Notes under the pieces: model-generated
What the model was told of the DNA's origin: nothing
Database searches by the model: none
The model's input: the letters and a program-made list of their open reading frames with translations, nothing else
Source: a virus
Length of the DNA stretch: 64,000 nucleotides
Direction: 5' to 3' (one strand)
IMG/VR virus record: IMGVR_UViG_3300047388_000185
Span: 1-64,000 of that record
Made by a program: the position numbers and the translations under genes
Part shown: positions 27,857-36,885 of the stretch, piece after piece
Layout of the letters: each line of letters starts with the position of its first letter
Numbering within the stretch: position 1 is the stretch's first letter

Positions 27857-27877
27857 AAAAACCCGTCAATTGACGGG
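27857..27877 (-). terminator. Terminator between the 804-residue protein and terminase
   Basis: Minus strand stem CCCGTC, loop AATT, GACGGG then TTTTT. It ends the transcript coming from the glycosidase-like gene. Confidence 0.85.
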
Positions 27878-27902
27878 CTTCGTGGTGATTCAGATTCAGG
27901 AA

Positions 27903-30317
27903 TTAACTGAATTGAACCGTATGGGGAAAGATATTCGAGGGGGCCGTAGCGCAACTGATAAATACGTAGTTCATACCAGGCGTCAGAGTAATTGTGCAAT
28001 TGCCTAATGCTCCAGCAACGGTATTATGCGGCGCTGTAAACGTGTTGGCGGTTCCACCGAGAGGCTGGACACTGATGACCCGATTACTGGTGGACGTGTT
28101 ATCTCCCATTACCGTACATGTCACAGTCTGTGTCGTCTCACTCCAGACGCGATAGGTTTGTCCAGTGGAACTTGGGCCCTGATACGAGGCGTAGCCGTAG
28201 GGTAGATTGGTGCCGGATAACGCCGGCCAAACACCCCCAGTAATGACAACGGCCTCATTTCCAACGCAGTCCCATCCGCTGAGAACACAGGGGAACGCAT
28301 GCTCGGCATACGCACTAGTCGGAGGAGTAAGTGAATCAACGAGGCCTCGGAACTTCGGACTTTGGCCGCTAGATGGAGTTGTGTAGTCGATTTCATTTGG
28401 TGTTTGTCCAAGATTGAAACCGCCATAACCCGTCTGTGTACCGGCTCCGCATTGATACCACCCGAGCTTGGTGAATCCCAAAGCTTGGAGATTGCGCATC
28501 CATTTCAACGTCATGGCTTCGATGTTTGCCCCGTAATTCGTGTAGTCTACTTGGTACGCATCTTTAGCCGTACGAACAGCGCCAGATTCACCGGGAGCAG
28601 TTGTCAAATCCATACCGATTTCATAACCCCAGGCCTCGAGACCCTGAGCTCTTACCCAGGAGATAAACGATGTATATTGGTAAGCGCCAAGGGCACTATC
28701 AACAACCTGTTGCACCTGAGTATTAATCGCAGCTGATGTGACAAGACTAGGATCAGTCTGTGATTTGGTATATCCAAAGCCTGGGTTGATAACACCCTGG
28801 GCTGCGCCGAAATACCCGCCAATTGCAATGGCTGTCAGACGAGTTGAGAGAGCTACTCCGAAGATAGCAGTGATGAATGTATCAACTTTCTTATTACCGA
28901 AGAGGTACTGCTGACCAGCTTGAAGAGCTTGGAGGGGCTTGCAATCGGAGAGTGAACGACCAACAGCAGTGAATGCAGCACGAACTAAGGCTGCCATTTG
29001 GAATGTCCGACGAACATGCCAGTAGAAACTCAGGTCAAAAGCCGAAGCAAGGAACCCTGAGGCGACTAACTGCGTTGAAGCGTCAAGTGCGATAAATCCA
29101 GAATTTCCGAGAACAGCAACGCCGGTCACGGTACCGCCTGTACTAGCTTGACTACAGGGGTAGGTTACAGTGACCGAGTTAATGACTGTAATCGTGGCAC
29201 CAACCGGGGCAAAACCTGTGAAGCCAGTTTGCGCTCCGAAAATCTTCATCGTTGTGCCTGAGGTTGCTCCGTGGGCCTGTGCAAATACAACAGTAGCAGT
29301 TGTACCGTCACTAGAAAAACTCACAGCGCCCTGACTCGTACCGATGAATCTATTCCCACTTGTAGCTGCCATAGAACCGTGGCACTCAGTCAGAGCAGCA
29401 ACACCAGCTTTATGATAGCAGTAGAATCCGCCACCAGTATTCCACCGTTCGTTGCCAAGTTCAAACGAAGCCCATGTACCAACTGGCATATTTTGAGCAA
29501 CATATGTAGCAAACTGCGTGATATAATCATCACTGGCTAATTCACTGATATTGAACCAACCACTTTTATTGGAGGCTATACAAAGTTCAACTTGCCACTC
29601 AAGAGGAATACCAGCCATCATACCGTCGAGATCATTTAGGTGGTAATTGGTCGGGGTACGACGATCCGTCCAGTTAATCACAGAGGGCCAGGTAAACGAG
29701 GAAGTCGTTACATAGTCCCCGTTGACCGCTGAGATATCCATCATACGACCGTACGAATACGGAACAAGGGTCCGAAGATATTGAGTATTAAATCGAGGGA
29801 CAGAAGTTCCTGCAATCGCAGTCGCAGAGGTCGTAGGATCGTAAACTTTAATATCAGTTACTGCACCGTCAAATACTGGCATCAACGCGGCACTGCGTGC
29901 AGTATATGTGAACTGTACTCGCCCCGTTCCAGAGAGAAAGGTATGAACTGTGATTGAACCGGTGTTCGAATTAACCCAGGTGATATTGCGTTGAATGGAG
30001 CTTTGGTATTCCATATACCAAGTTCCAGTAACCGACGGGTCGTATGCGAATTGACCTACTCCACCTTCTGCTACCTTAATAGAGAACGCAGTAGTAGGCA
30101 TTCCATTGGCATCCCGTGATCCCGAGGGTAAAAGCGCATTTCCCGCAGTGTTGTACATGCCTGCCGCAAGAGCTCGATCGTTGAAAACCCGCATCGTTGT
30201 ATAGGCATTATCACCTGGCACGTTTTGGCCAAGATCTGTCTGAGGCCAGTAAAACGACGTTTTGGGAACGTAAGCCCGAAGAATAGAATTCAGTTGAAAT
30301 CTGCTAATAGTTGTCAT
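27903..30317 (-). CDS. Tail protein with glycoside-hydrolase-like barrel
   Basis: The 804-residue product has an enzymatic core resembling a TIM-barrel family in which IPLEWQVELC and ELASDDYITQFATYVAQNMP precede an acidic active-site segment, here FELGNERWN near residue 287. The glutamates in ELGNE are the likely catalytic pair. A beta module (about residues 326-396) that also occurs in the neighbouring SGNH-type protein is inserted in the barrel. A beta-sandwich C-terminus with WSETTQTVTCTVMGDN ends the protein. The likely role is degrading a host surface polysaccharide during adsorption. TAAGATC is found 8 nt before the ATG, a variant of the late motif with longer spacing. Confidence 0.7.
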   Translation of the reverse strand: MTTISRFQLNSILRAYVPKTSFYWPQTDLGQNVPGDNAYTTMRVFNDRALAAGMYNTAGNALLPSGSRDANGMPTTAFSIKVAEGGVGQFAYDPSVTGTWYMEYQSSIQRNITWVNSNTGSITVHTFLSGTGRVQFTYTARSAALMPVFDGAVTDIKVYDPTTSATAIAGTSVPRFNTQYLRTLVPYSYGRMMDISAVNGDYVTTSSFTWPSVINWTDRRTPTNYHLNDLDGMMAGIPLEWQVELCIASNKSGWFNISELASDDYITQFATYVAQNMPVGTWASFELGNERWNTGGGFYCYHKAGVAALTECHGSMAATSGNRFIGTSQGAVSFSSDGTTATVVFAQAHGATSGTTMKIFGAQTGFTGFAPVGATITVINSVTVTYPCSQASTGGTVTGVAVLGNSGFIALDASTQLVASGFLASAFDLSFYWHVRRTFQMAALVRAAFTAVGRSLSDCKPLQALQAGQQYLFGNKKVDTFITAIFGVALSTRLTAIAIGGYFGAAQGVINPGFGYTKSQTDPSLVTSAAINTQVQQVVDSALGAYQYTSFISWVRAQGLEAWGYEIGMDLTTAPGESGAVRTAKDAYQVDYTNYGANIEAMTLKWMRNLQALGFTKLGWYQCGAGTQTGYGGFNLGQTPNEIDYTTPSSGQSPKFRGLVDSLTPPTSAYAEHAFPCVLSGWDCVGNEAVVITGGVWPALSGTNLPYGYASYQGPSSTGQTYRVWSETTQTVTCTVMGDNTSTSNRVISVQPLGGTANTFTAPHNTVAGALGNCTITLTPGMNYVFISCATAPSNIFPHTVQFS

Positions 30318-30329
30318 GTTGGGGTGATC

Positions 30330-32123
30330 TTAGGTGAACGCAGCGACCAACGTGGCCAGAGAAGTTGAAACTGTACCGGATTGGGTTGTAGCCGTCCCTG
30401 CGGTACGGATATTCAATTCGTAACCAACTGCAGATTCATGCTTACCGTCGGAAGTCGTATAGAAAGCTGTGCCATTAACACCCCACTGCCAGTACGGAAG
30501 ACCACTAGTGCCAGCACGTTCAGCTTGAGACTGATAATACGTCAGATTGACATCTGAGGAGGTCCAACCCTTAAGTGTCGTTTCGTAAGTCTCGCCAGTA
30601 CCCCCGACACTCCAGCCGGTAGTAGCAACCTGGCCCGTCAGCGTCCGGAAGTTATCCAAGGCCACGGGACTTCCCGTCGCGGTGCTACCGGGGGCCGATC
30701 CGGACGTATAGGTAAATGTTGTTCCATTTGAGATGGAGACTACATAACTTCCGTTATAAGCCGCAGGTGTCGCACCAGAGATAGTATACGTACCCCCGTT
30801 GACCATCGCTGCAGTACTTGCCACAGTAGCAGTACAAGCGCTACCGGTGGACACAAGACTAGTAATAGAGACGGACTGAGAAGTCGTGTTAGGGGTCATA
30901 CTTCTCTGAATGATCTTACTAATCCCAGCCGTACGCACAATACCATAAAGTGTCTGTTGCTGAGTCGTTTGAAATCCATTTGTACCGTAACCTATAACTG
31001 CATGAGTACCATACTGGAGAAGAGACGAGGCTAATGTAATATCTGCTCCACCAACAGAAGTGCTCCATTCTGCGGCGTTACCCGATGGCACACCCATATT
31101 GAGAACTGGGAAAATTGCTGTTGCTGGATTAGTAGCGTCAGTGTAAACAAGTCGGCTCATACCTCCTGCACCGGTTCCAACAGGGGCAGCATCACCCGTT
31201 CCATACGTCTTAGAATCTCCTATCATTACTGGGACGGGAGACGAATGATACCCCAGGATAAGCGGCATATAGATGCCAAAAGGAGAAACGACGTCTACGA
31301 GGTTATTGTTAATTGCACTAATTGTTAAAGAACCTGTTGCCGTAGCACTCGGAGCGCTCGTCGCAGTGTACGAAATAGTAACACCATCTACGACGTTGAT
31401 GGTGAAGGTGCCATTATAGTTCAGAGCCGTGCCGGTTCCAGTAGCTCCACCTACGATATAGTTCGTACCAGAGACAATCCCGGTCGTACTAGCAACCGTG
31501 GCCGTCACAGCCGTGCCGGTAGCTGTGGCACCTGTAAGAGCAACGCTCTGCATTGTAAAAGTGAATAGCCCAGTTCCGAGAATACCGTTGGTGATCGTGA
31601 GTTTTCTCGGATCGTACCTATAGCAAGAGGTAAGGCCTTTGCCACCACCCATACTTGGTATCTGGTCAGTTGCCGGAGTTGTATATCGAAAGCGGGTCCG
31701 TACCCATCCAACTGTACCCTTTGTGAACTTAGATAAACTAAATGTGGATGCCTGTAAAGCATCGCTGAGATTATTAGATCCGCTAGTGAAAGTAGCTGAA
31801 GCTGAACCCCCGAAGAATACTTGTTTGAAAGTACCGTTATATTCAAATGCGCATTCGATAACCGCCATCGAATTTCCAGGATTCTTCACCCCAAGTGAAG
31901 CTTGGAAAAACCAATTGGGAAACAAAATGGTTATCGCAGTTACATCCGCTCCGATAACCATCTGAACACGTTGGATAATTTCGACTGTCGGGGCTGCAAT
32001 TACGTTAGTAATAGGGACTCCGGAAGCCGATTGAGGACCGAAATTATTAGACGCAGCTGAACGAAGCTTGAGAGTGACAAGCTTGTGAACTGCGTGAGAG
32101 ACTGTTTGAAGTGCTGGGCGCAT
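30330..32123 (-). CDS. Tail protein with SGNH/GDSL hydrolase domain
   Basis: The 597-residue product contains block I VMIGDSKTYGTGD near residue 300, a block III-like GYGTNGF near 380 and a block V D-x-x-H in SDGKHESAVGYEL near 560, which together define an SGNH/GDSL hydrolase; the catalytic Ser and His are present. Such enzymes in phage tails usually remove acetyl groups from capsular or O-antigen sugars. Two copies of a beta module (about residues 191-268 and 414-488, with ATVASTTGIVSGTNY and ATVASTAAMVNGGTY) flank or interrupt the enzyme, the second lying between blocks III and V. It is 5 nt from the upstream fibre gene. Confidence 0.75.
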   Translation of the reverse strand: MRPALQTVSHAVHKLVTLKLRSAASNNFGPQSASGVPITNVIAAPTVEIIQRVQMVIGADVTAITILFPNWFFQASLGVKNPGNSMAVIECAFEYNGTFKQVFFGGSASATFTSGSNNLSDALQASTFSLSKFTKGTVGWVRTRFRYTTPATDQIPSMGGGKGLTSCYRYDPRKLTITNGILGTGLFTFTMQSVALTGATATGTAVTATVASTTGIVSGTNYIVGGATGTGTALNYNGTFTINVVDGVTISYTATSAPSATATGSLTISAINNNLVDVVSPFGIYMPLILGYHSSPVPVMIGDSKTYGTGDAAPVGTGAGGMSRLVYTDATNPATAIFPVLNMGVPSGNAAEWSTSVGGADITLASSLLQYGTHAVIGYGTNGFQTTQQQTLYGIVRTAGISKIIQRSMTPNTTSQSVSITSLVSTGSACTATVASTAAMVNGGTYTISGATPAAYNGSYVVSISNGTTFTYTSGSAPGSTATGSPVALDNFRTLTGQVATTGWSVGGTGETYETTLKGWTSSDVNLTYYQSQAERAGTSGLPYWQWGVNGTAFYTTSDGKHESAVGYELNIRTAGTATTQSGTVSTSLATLVAAFT

Positions 32124-32128
32124 GTGAA

Positions 32129-34177
32129 TTAACCGTTGTAAACGCGCCAGTTGTCTTGCGACACCTGGTATGCATAACCACTAGCAAGCTGCTCGCTTGT
32201 AGAATAGGAATACGTTGACCGCTTGGTTAACGTGACACCGGCACCAGCGGCAATAGTCACAACGCCAGCCCCTGCTTGGGTATACGGAAGGAGCGTTCCG
32301 ACTGGATACGGTACAGAAGAATGCGGGGGAATCGTCGCTGTAATGGAGGCCACATTGCTAAGATCCACGTTTTGACCTGCATCGGCCAAGACGAACGTGT
32401 AAGTAGTACCTGTCTGAGCATTGATCGTCTGCACTGAAAGAGCGGCAGTATTAGCCGCTACTTGAGCGTTCAATGCCGCACCGTCAGTTAGATCAGTCGT
32501 AGCAAGTTTGCCGGTCATTTGACCCACTGGCACTTTCGTGTCACTACCGAGACTGGCAACACCACTCGCAGCAGCTACCTGAGCAGAAGTAACTTGTTGA
32601 ACCCAAGCGGTTCCGTTGCTTTGATAGATGAGGTATGGGGCAGAACTACCAACCGAAGCAAATTCCCCCTGATAGCTAGCGGCTGGGTAGGCAGTCTGTA
32701 GAGCCGCCGTGGAAGCGTACGTGCCCAGATTGGTTAGAACCAAGTTCCAGTTGGTGCCATCACTGGCATAGATAGAATAGGGGGCGGCTGAGCCGACTAG
32801 GCCACGATTACCACCGTTCGATCCGGCAGGAAACGCCGCTTGAAGTGCTGCGACGTTGGCATAAGTACCAACCACGCGAGTAATATTTGCGCTGTCAGAG
32901 AGATCTGTCGAAGCTGGCTGAGCAAGGCTTGGAACTCCAGAGGTGCTGATTCCAGTTACAAACTGATGGGAGACGAGAGCTGCTGATTGAACTCCGCCAA
33001 GCGTACTAGCAGTTGGGGCGGGTAATTGCGCCGCAGGAATATGTGTCGTACTATCAAGAGACGCCACACCACTGGCAGCACCCTTCTGGGCCGCAGGCAG
33101 AGCAGCATTAGCTGTCGTCTTGATTGTATTGACTGAAGGATTATTAACACCGAGGTCATAAGTACCCATGTCTGTAAGGGCAGCAAGAGTTGTCGAGCCG
33201 CCTCCGCCAGCACCTAGGACACTCCAAGCCGACCCATTGCTAGCGTACAGGACGCCACTGATGAGAGCGGTACAAGCGACATTGCTGGCCGCAGGATATG
33301 CCGTCTGAAGAGCACCCGTTGAGCCGAACGTACCTAGATAGCCACCTCCCAAGACAACCTTGGTGTAGACGCCACTGCTGAATACAGCCATGTCCGTCGG
33401 GTTAAAGGTCAGTCCATCGAGGACAGCGCTGGTCGAACCGTTATAGATGAAAGCGTTGGTGCCGTATGTCGGGAAAGGATTGGTACTAGAGACGAGCGCC
33501 GGAGTCGTGCCGTTCCAATTCTGAGGGATACCGATCTTGCCGGTTATTGCCGTAGTGTTATTTCCAACCGCCGTATTCAGCGCCGCGCCGTCCGTAAGAT
33601 CGGTCGTGGCTAGCTTACCCGTAATCTGGCCAGTCGGAACCTTAGAGTCTCCACCGAGTGAAGCAACGCCGTTCGCGGCTCCTACTGCAGTGGTGGCAAC
33701 CTTCGCAGCCAAGGGAGTAACGAGATTGGTAGTGTAGTCAGATGCACCGGTCAGAGAAGTAATGCCCCCGCCTCCACCCGTAACTGCAACATACTGAGTC
33801 TTATCGGCGCTAATACGGTACTGTGCCGCAGGATTAGTGTCCAAGAAGAACGTAGCTCCGAAACCCTGTCCAATATCCGAAAGGGTAGGGGTCCCGGCTA
33901 ACTGTGAGGCCGTTCTTTGAATTTCCGTAGCGAGACTAATTCCACTAGCCCCTAGTTGAAATTGGTTATACCAGACCGTGAAGGTCTTAGAACTATCGAG
34001 GTAAACGGATAGATTGCCTGAGCTATCGAGGAAAACGTTACCGTGAGCGCTAAGCATCCCGCTAGTGGCAGTTGCCATAATGATAGCAGGAGCTCCAGTA
34101 GCTTGTTCTAGAATACGAACTCTGAGGTTCGCATAATTTACTCCGTAGGAAGCTGTGAATAGGGTATAAGTTGCCAT
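32129..34177 (-). CDS. Tail fibre with shared N-terminal anchor module
   Basis: The 682-residue product starts with a module (MATYTLFTASYGVNYANLRV, then LDSSGNLSVYLDSSKTF) homologous to those of the fibres at 18655 and 34787. Behind it lie two copies of a shaft unit with KVPTGQITGKLATTDLTDGA, short Gly-rich connectors and a C-terminal beta domain with AGAGVVTIAAGAGVTLTKRS, typical of phage fibre tips. It probably attaches to the baseplate by the N-terminal module and recognises the host by its C-terminus. TAAAATA stands 5 nt before the ATG, right behind a terminator. Confidence 0.8.
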   Translation of the reverse strand: MATYTLFTASYGVNYANLRVRILEQATGAPAIIMATATSGMLSAHGNVFLDSSGNLSVYLDSSKTFTVWYNQFQLGASGISLATEIQRTASQLAGTPTLSDIGQGFGATFFLDTNPAAQYRISADKTQYVAVTGGGGGITSLTGASDYTTNLVTPLAAKVATTAVGAANGVASLGGDSKVPTGQITGKLATTDLTDGAALNTAVGNNTTAITGKIGIPQNWNGTTPALVSSTNPFPTYGTNAFIYNGSTSAVLDGLTFNPTDMAVFSSGVYTKVVLGGGYLGTFGSTGALQTAYPAASNVACTALISGVLYASNGSAWSVLGAGGGGSTTLAALTDMGTYDLGVNNPSVNTIKTTANAALPAAQKGAASGVASLDSTTHIPAAQLPAPTASTLGGVQSAALVSHQFVTGISTSGVPSLAQPASTDLSDSANITRVVGTYANVAALQAAFPAGSNGGNRGLVGSAAPYSIYASDGTNWNLVLTNLGTYASTAALQTAYPAASYQGEFASVGSSAPYLIYQSNGTAWVQQVTSAQVAAASGVASLGSDTKVPVGQMTGKLATTDLTDGAALNAQVAANTAALSVQTINAQTGTTYTFVLADAGQNVDLSNVASITATIPPHSSVPYPVGTLLPYTQAGAGVVTIAAGAGVTLTKRSTYSYSTSEQLASGYAYQVSQDNWRVYNG

Positions 34178-34182
34178 GAGGG

Positions 34183-34189
34183 TATTTTA
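34183..34189 (-). promoter_or_regulatory. Late-type motif TAAAATA, 5 nt before the ATG at 34177
   Basis: The terminator T run ends only about 6 nt upstream of the motif; the fibre gene must be transcribed from a start at or next to its ATG, or by read-through. Confidence 0.6.
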
Positions 34190-34195
34190 GGGCGT

Positions 34196-34217
34196 AAAAA
34201 AGGGTCCCGAAGGACCC
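34196..34217 (-). terminator. Terminator of the Ig-like gene
   Basis: Minus strand GGGTCC, loop TTCG, GGACCC followed by TTTTTT. Confidence 0.9.
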
Positions 34218-34239
34218 CTGTAGATAAACTCGTTTAAGT

Positions 34240-34548
34240 TTACAGTTGTGTCAGAGCGATACTCATCGACACGGCTTCGCCCGGGGTCGGGGGAACCACG
34301 ACAATAGCGTCGAACGAAACGTCAACAGAAGCGGTGAGAGCACCAGAAGTGACAGTCACGACCGTCGAGCCAGCAACGCCCGTGGGGACGATCTGAGCCG
34401 ACAAGCCATCGGCAGACGGCGTCACGGTAAACAGAGTAGCATCCGCAACAACCCAAACCGGCAGGGCCGGGAACTGAGTCGTAGCAAGACCATTGGCATC
34501 GATGCCAGAGAGAACGGCATTTGCGCCGGGATTGAGAATAGCAGTCAT
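34240..34548 (-). CDS. Ig-like small virion protein
   Basis: The 102-residue product (ATG at 34548 with AAGGA ribosome binding site) is beta-rich with FPALPVWVVADATLF, GVAGSTVVTVTSGALTASVD and a Pro-rich linker VVVPPTPGEA, as in bacterial Ig-like (BIG2-type) domains that decorate phage capsids or fibres. A 50-codon in-frame extension to 34698 was rejected because the ribosome binding site fits 34548. It stands between two fibre genes and has its own terminator, so it can be expressed at a different level from them. Confidence 0.7.
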   Translation of the reverse strand: MTAILNPGANAVLSGIDANGLATTQFPALPVWVVADATLFTVTPSADGLSAQIVPTGVAGSTVVTVTSGALTASVDVSFDAIVVVPPTPGEAVSMSIALTQL

Positions 34549-34786
34549 GTTTGAATCCTTAAAGGTTAGTGAAGAGACTGGAAAGAGAATAACTAAAGAA
34601 CGAGCAGGTTTAGGAAACAATTCATGCAAGGCATGGCGAATGATTGCTTCAAAATGGGCCCACGCCCGCCTTAATTGTCTGATGAATTGGTATACCATCC
34701 ATCCATGTTAACAGAAGAATCGATTGAAAAACCAAGCTTTACGCCTGATTTCATTTGAGCTAAAGGTTACTGTAAGGTTAACCGAG
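34549..34786. other. Leader region of the Ig-like gene, no gene called
   Basis: The 238-bp gap between two minus genes holds an open frame that continues into the Ig-like gene, a palindromic GGTATACC at 34688-34695 and a GGATGGATGG run. No clear promoter of either class is seen. Confidence 0.4.
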
Positions 34787-36751
34787 TTAAGACCCAGTAA
34801 TGACAATCGGCGCCGTAGCGGACGTCTGGGAAGTTGATGCAGTTGTAACTGCAATCCGAGCAAAGCGAGCGGCCATCCCAGGGGCTGCAGTGTACGCCGT
34901 GGTCGCACTTGCAACAGCGGCTACCGAAGCACTGGCTGGAAGAATGTTAACTTGATCTGCGCTGAACTGAAGCTGATAGGAAGCGGGGCCTGATGCAACG
35001 CCCAGCGGAACCCAACCTGTGACGCTGGTGCAACCTGAAACGTCATACCAAGCCGTAGCAGTGCTGACAGTCCCGGCAAGAGCTCCAGCAGTTCGGTCAA
35101 ACCATTGACGTTGGACCGTGGCCGGTGAAATAGACAACCGGGTAGCTGTTACCACAACAGTAGCGGTAGTCGCAGCCGTTGCCGTGTTGCTTGAGTTCAC
35201 GTTTATCCAACGATATCGACGACGACCTGGAAGCATGATGGCTGGAATAAACGCATGACCCGCTGCGGTCAGACGCTCAACTTGCCAGTAATCATACCAA
35301 GTCGTACCACCGTCTGGAGACCATTGAAGCCAAATATCGATACCAACGGCACTGCCTCCGGTGTACGCAGAGAGATTGATGTCCATGGAACAAGTACCTC
35401 CTACGCCGTCGGCTATAGTAGAACTGTTACCAGATGAGGCTGACCAGGAAGTCGAGGAAACATCAGTCCCGTGTGTCGGCGCGCTCAGAACTACTCCCAA
35501 ACTAGCATTAGCACTACCGCCAACCTGGCCTAATGTTGAAGCAGTGGATGAGCTGTTATACTGCGTCAAGTTTACGGTTGTAACAGTGGTGGCTGAAGCG
35601 ACACTGGCATTTAAGCTGGCAGTCAAGGTTCCAGACACCGTAGCCGAATTTGCTGACAAGCGAAACGCCTTTGCGCCTGCAACTTTCCACTGGAAGGCAC
35701 CAGTAACTGAGGTAGCAATCGTGGCAGAAGAAACGGATACCTGAGGAGTGTTGGTCGGGGTCGTGTATTCGGACAAGGATTGCCAGTTCGAACCATCGTA
35801 ACTAATCTGAGCTGTTACCTGTGCACCTAAGGTATTCGCCGTAATGGACGCTACGACAACTGCCTGACCATTCAAAGCGATAGAAATGGTCGAATTCGCA
35901 GTAGCTGTTCCGCTAGAAACGTTCAAGTTCTGAGCGGTGATATTCGTGGAAGTCGTGGACACGTCAGCCGGAGCCCCAACGGTCACTGGATTATTAGGAC
36001 TCAAAGCGACAACTAGCGCCGGATCGGTTGCGACGGCAGCAGTGGAGGCTGCTTTAACAACGGCAGTGGCGACGATAGGGGCGGCTGCAATAGTAGCGAG
36101 CGAAGTATTACCAGTATCTTGCTTGGCACTAGTAGCAGCACCAGTCGTATTGGTAGCAATAGTAGCTAGAGAAGTATTACCAGTCGTTTGATTGGCAGCA
36201 GTCGAAGCTCCAGTTGTATTGGTAGCAATAGTAGCGAGCGAAGTGTTACCTGTCGTTTGATTGGCCGCAGTAGAAACGCCTGATACAGTTACAGGGACAG
36301 CAGCTTGGTCAGAAGCGATAACAACCGGAGTAGAATTCGCAGAATTTGCAGATCCCTTTGCGGGAAGTTTCGTATCAATACTGGCAAGAGAAGTATTGCC
36401 AGTAGTTTGCAAAGCCGAAGTAGCACTCCCTCCGCCCCCGCCAGCTGTATTGGTAGCGATGGTTTGAACCGCAGTCTTAACCAATAGCTGAGTGGATTCT
36501 TGCGTGTTCGAACTCGAAGCTGTTGAGCCAGGAATGGGGTAGAGGTCTACCTGCCAGGTTTTGGAACTATCAAGATAGGCAGCCAGATTTCCGCTGCTGT
36601 CAAGGGTCGCAACACCCAATGAATTGACTAGACCTCCCGTAGCTGAGGCCATGACAATGGCCGGGGCTTGGGTTACAGTGTCAAAGATCTTGACTGGGGT
36701 GTTAGCGTAGGATGCGCCAAACGATGCGTTATATAGAGCGTAAGTTGCCAT
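34787..36751 (-). CDS. Tail fibre with TTGNTSLATIATNT repeats
   Basis: The 654-residue protein has the shared N-terminal module (MATYALYNASFGASYANTPV), followed near residues 110-220 by a short helical repeat, TTGNTSLATIATNT, in five to six copies, which would form a coiled trimeric shaft. The C-terminal part has beta-rich domains with WLQWSPDGGTTWYDYWQVER and YRWINVNSSNTATAATTATV. It is the first gene of the leftward fibre operon and lies back to back with the Ubl gene. TAAAATC lies 5 nt before the ATG. Confidence 0.8.
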   Translation of the reverse strand: MATYALYNASFGASYANTPVKIFDTVTQAPAIVMASATGGLVNSLGVATLDSSGNLAAYLDSSKTWQVDLYPIPGSTASSSNTQESTQLLVKTAVQTIATNTAGGGGGSATSALQTTGNTSLASIDTKLPAKGSANSANSTPVVIASDQAAVPVTVSGVSTAANQTTGNTSLATIATNTTGASTAANQTTGNTSLATIATNTTGAATSAKQDTGNTSLATIAAAPIVATAVVKAASTAAVATDPALVVALSPNNPVTVGAPADVSTTSTNITAQNLNVSSGTATANSTISIALNGQAVVVASITANTLGAQVTAQISYDGSNWQSLSEYTTPTNTPQVSVSSATIATSVTGAFQWKVAGAKAFRLSANSATVSGTLTASLNASVASATTVTTVNLTQYNSSSTASTLGQVGGSANASLGVVLSAPTHGTDVSSTSWSASSGNSSTIADGVGGTCSMDINLSAYTGGSAVGIDIWLQWSPDGGTTWYDYWQVERLTAAGHAFIPAIMLPGRRRYRWINVNSSNTATAATTATVVVTATRLSISPATVQRQWFDRTAGALAGTVSTATAWYDVSGCTSVTGWVPLGVASGPASYQLQFSADQVNILPASASVAAVASATTAYTAAPGMAARFARIAVTTASTSQTSATAPIVITGS

Positions 36752-36756
36752 AGCCG

Positions 36757-36763
36757 GATTTTA
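36757..36763 (-). promoter_or_regulatory. Late-type motif TAAAATC, 5 nt before the ATG at 36751
   Basis: It opens the fibre operon in the divergent intergenic region shared with the Ubl gene promoter. Confidence 0.55.
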
Positions 36764-36786
36764 GCTCTGCATCAACGATTAGAAAT

Positions 36787-36815
36787 TTCAATAATTTACG
36801 ATTTCGAGGTATAAG
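36787..36815 (+). promoter_or_regulatory. Extended -10 promoter of the Ubl gene
   Basis: TTCAAT at 36787-36792, 17-bp spacer, TATAAG at 36810-36815. The leader carries a short hairpin CTCTC/GAGAG followed by TTTCTTTTC near 36836-36860. Confidence 0.65.
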
Positions 36816-36885
36816 AGTTTGTATACAAAGTATGCCTCTCAGATCAGAGAGTTTCTTTTCTTAGTTAACTTAGAAAGCACTACAA

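Noticed and set aside
27834-27869. Longer terminase start at TTG 27869
   Set aside because: The TTG lies inside the upstream terminator hairpin, and the late motif plus ATG at 27833 fits the pattern of other genes.
34686-34696. Additional extended -10 promoter at TTGGTATACC
   Set aside because: The palindrome lacks TATAAG and a TTCAAT box at the right distance, and no plus gene follows.
34549-34698. Fifty-codon N-terminal extension of the Ig-like protein
   Set aside because: AAGGA ribosome binding site fits the ATG at 34548 and the extension is not Ig-like; it remains possible as a minor form.
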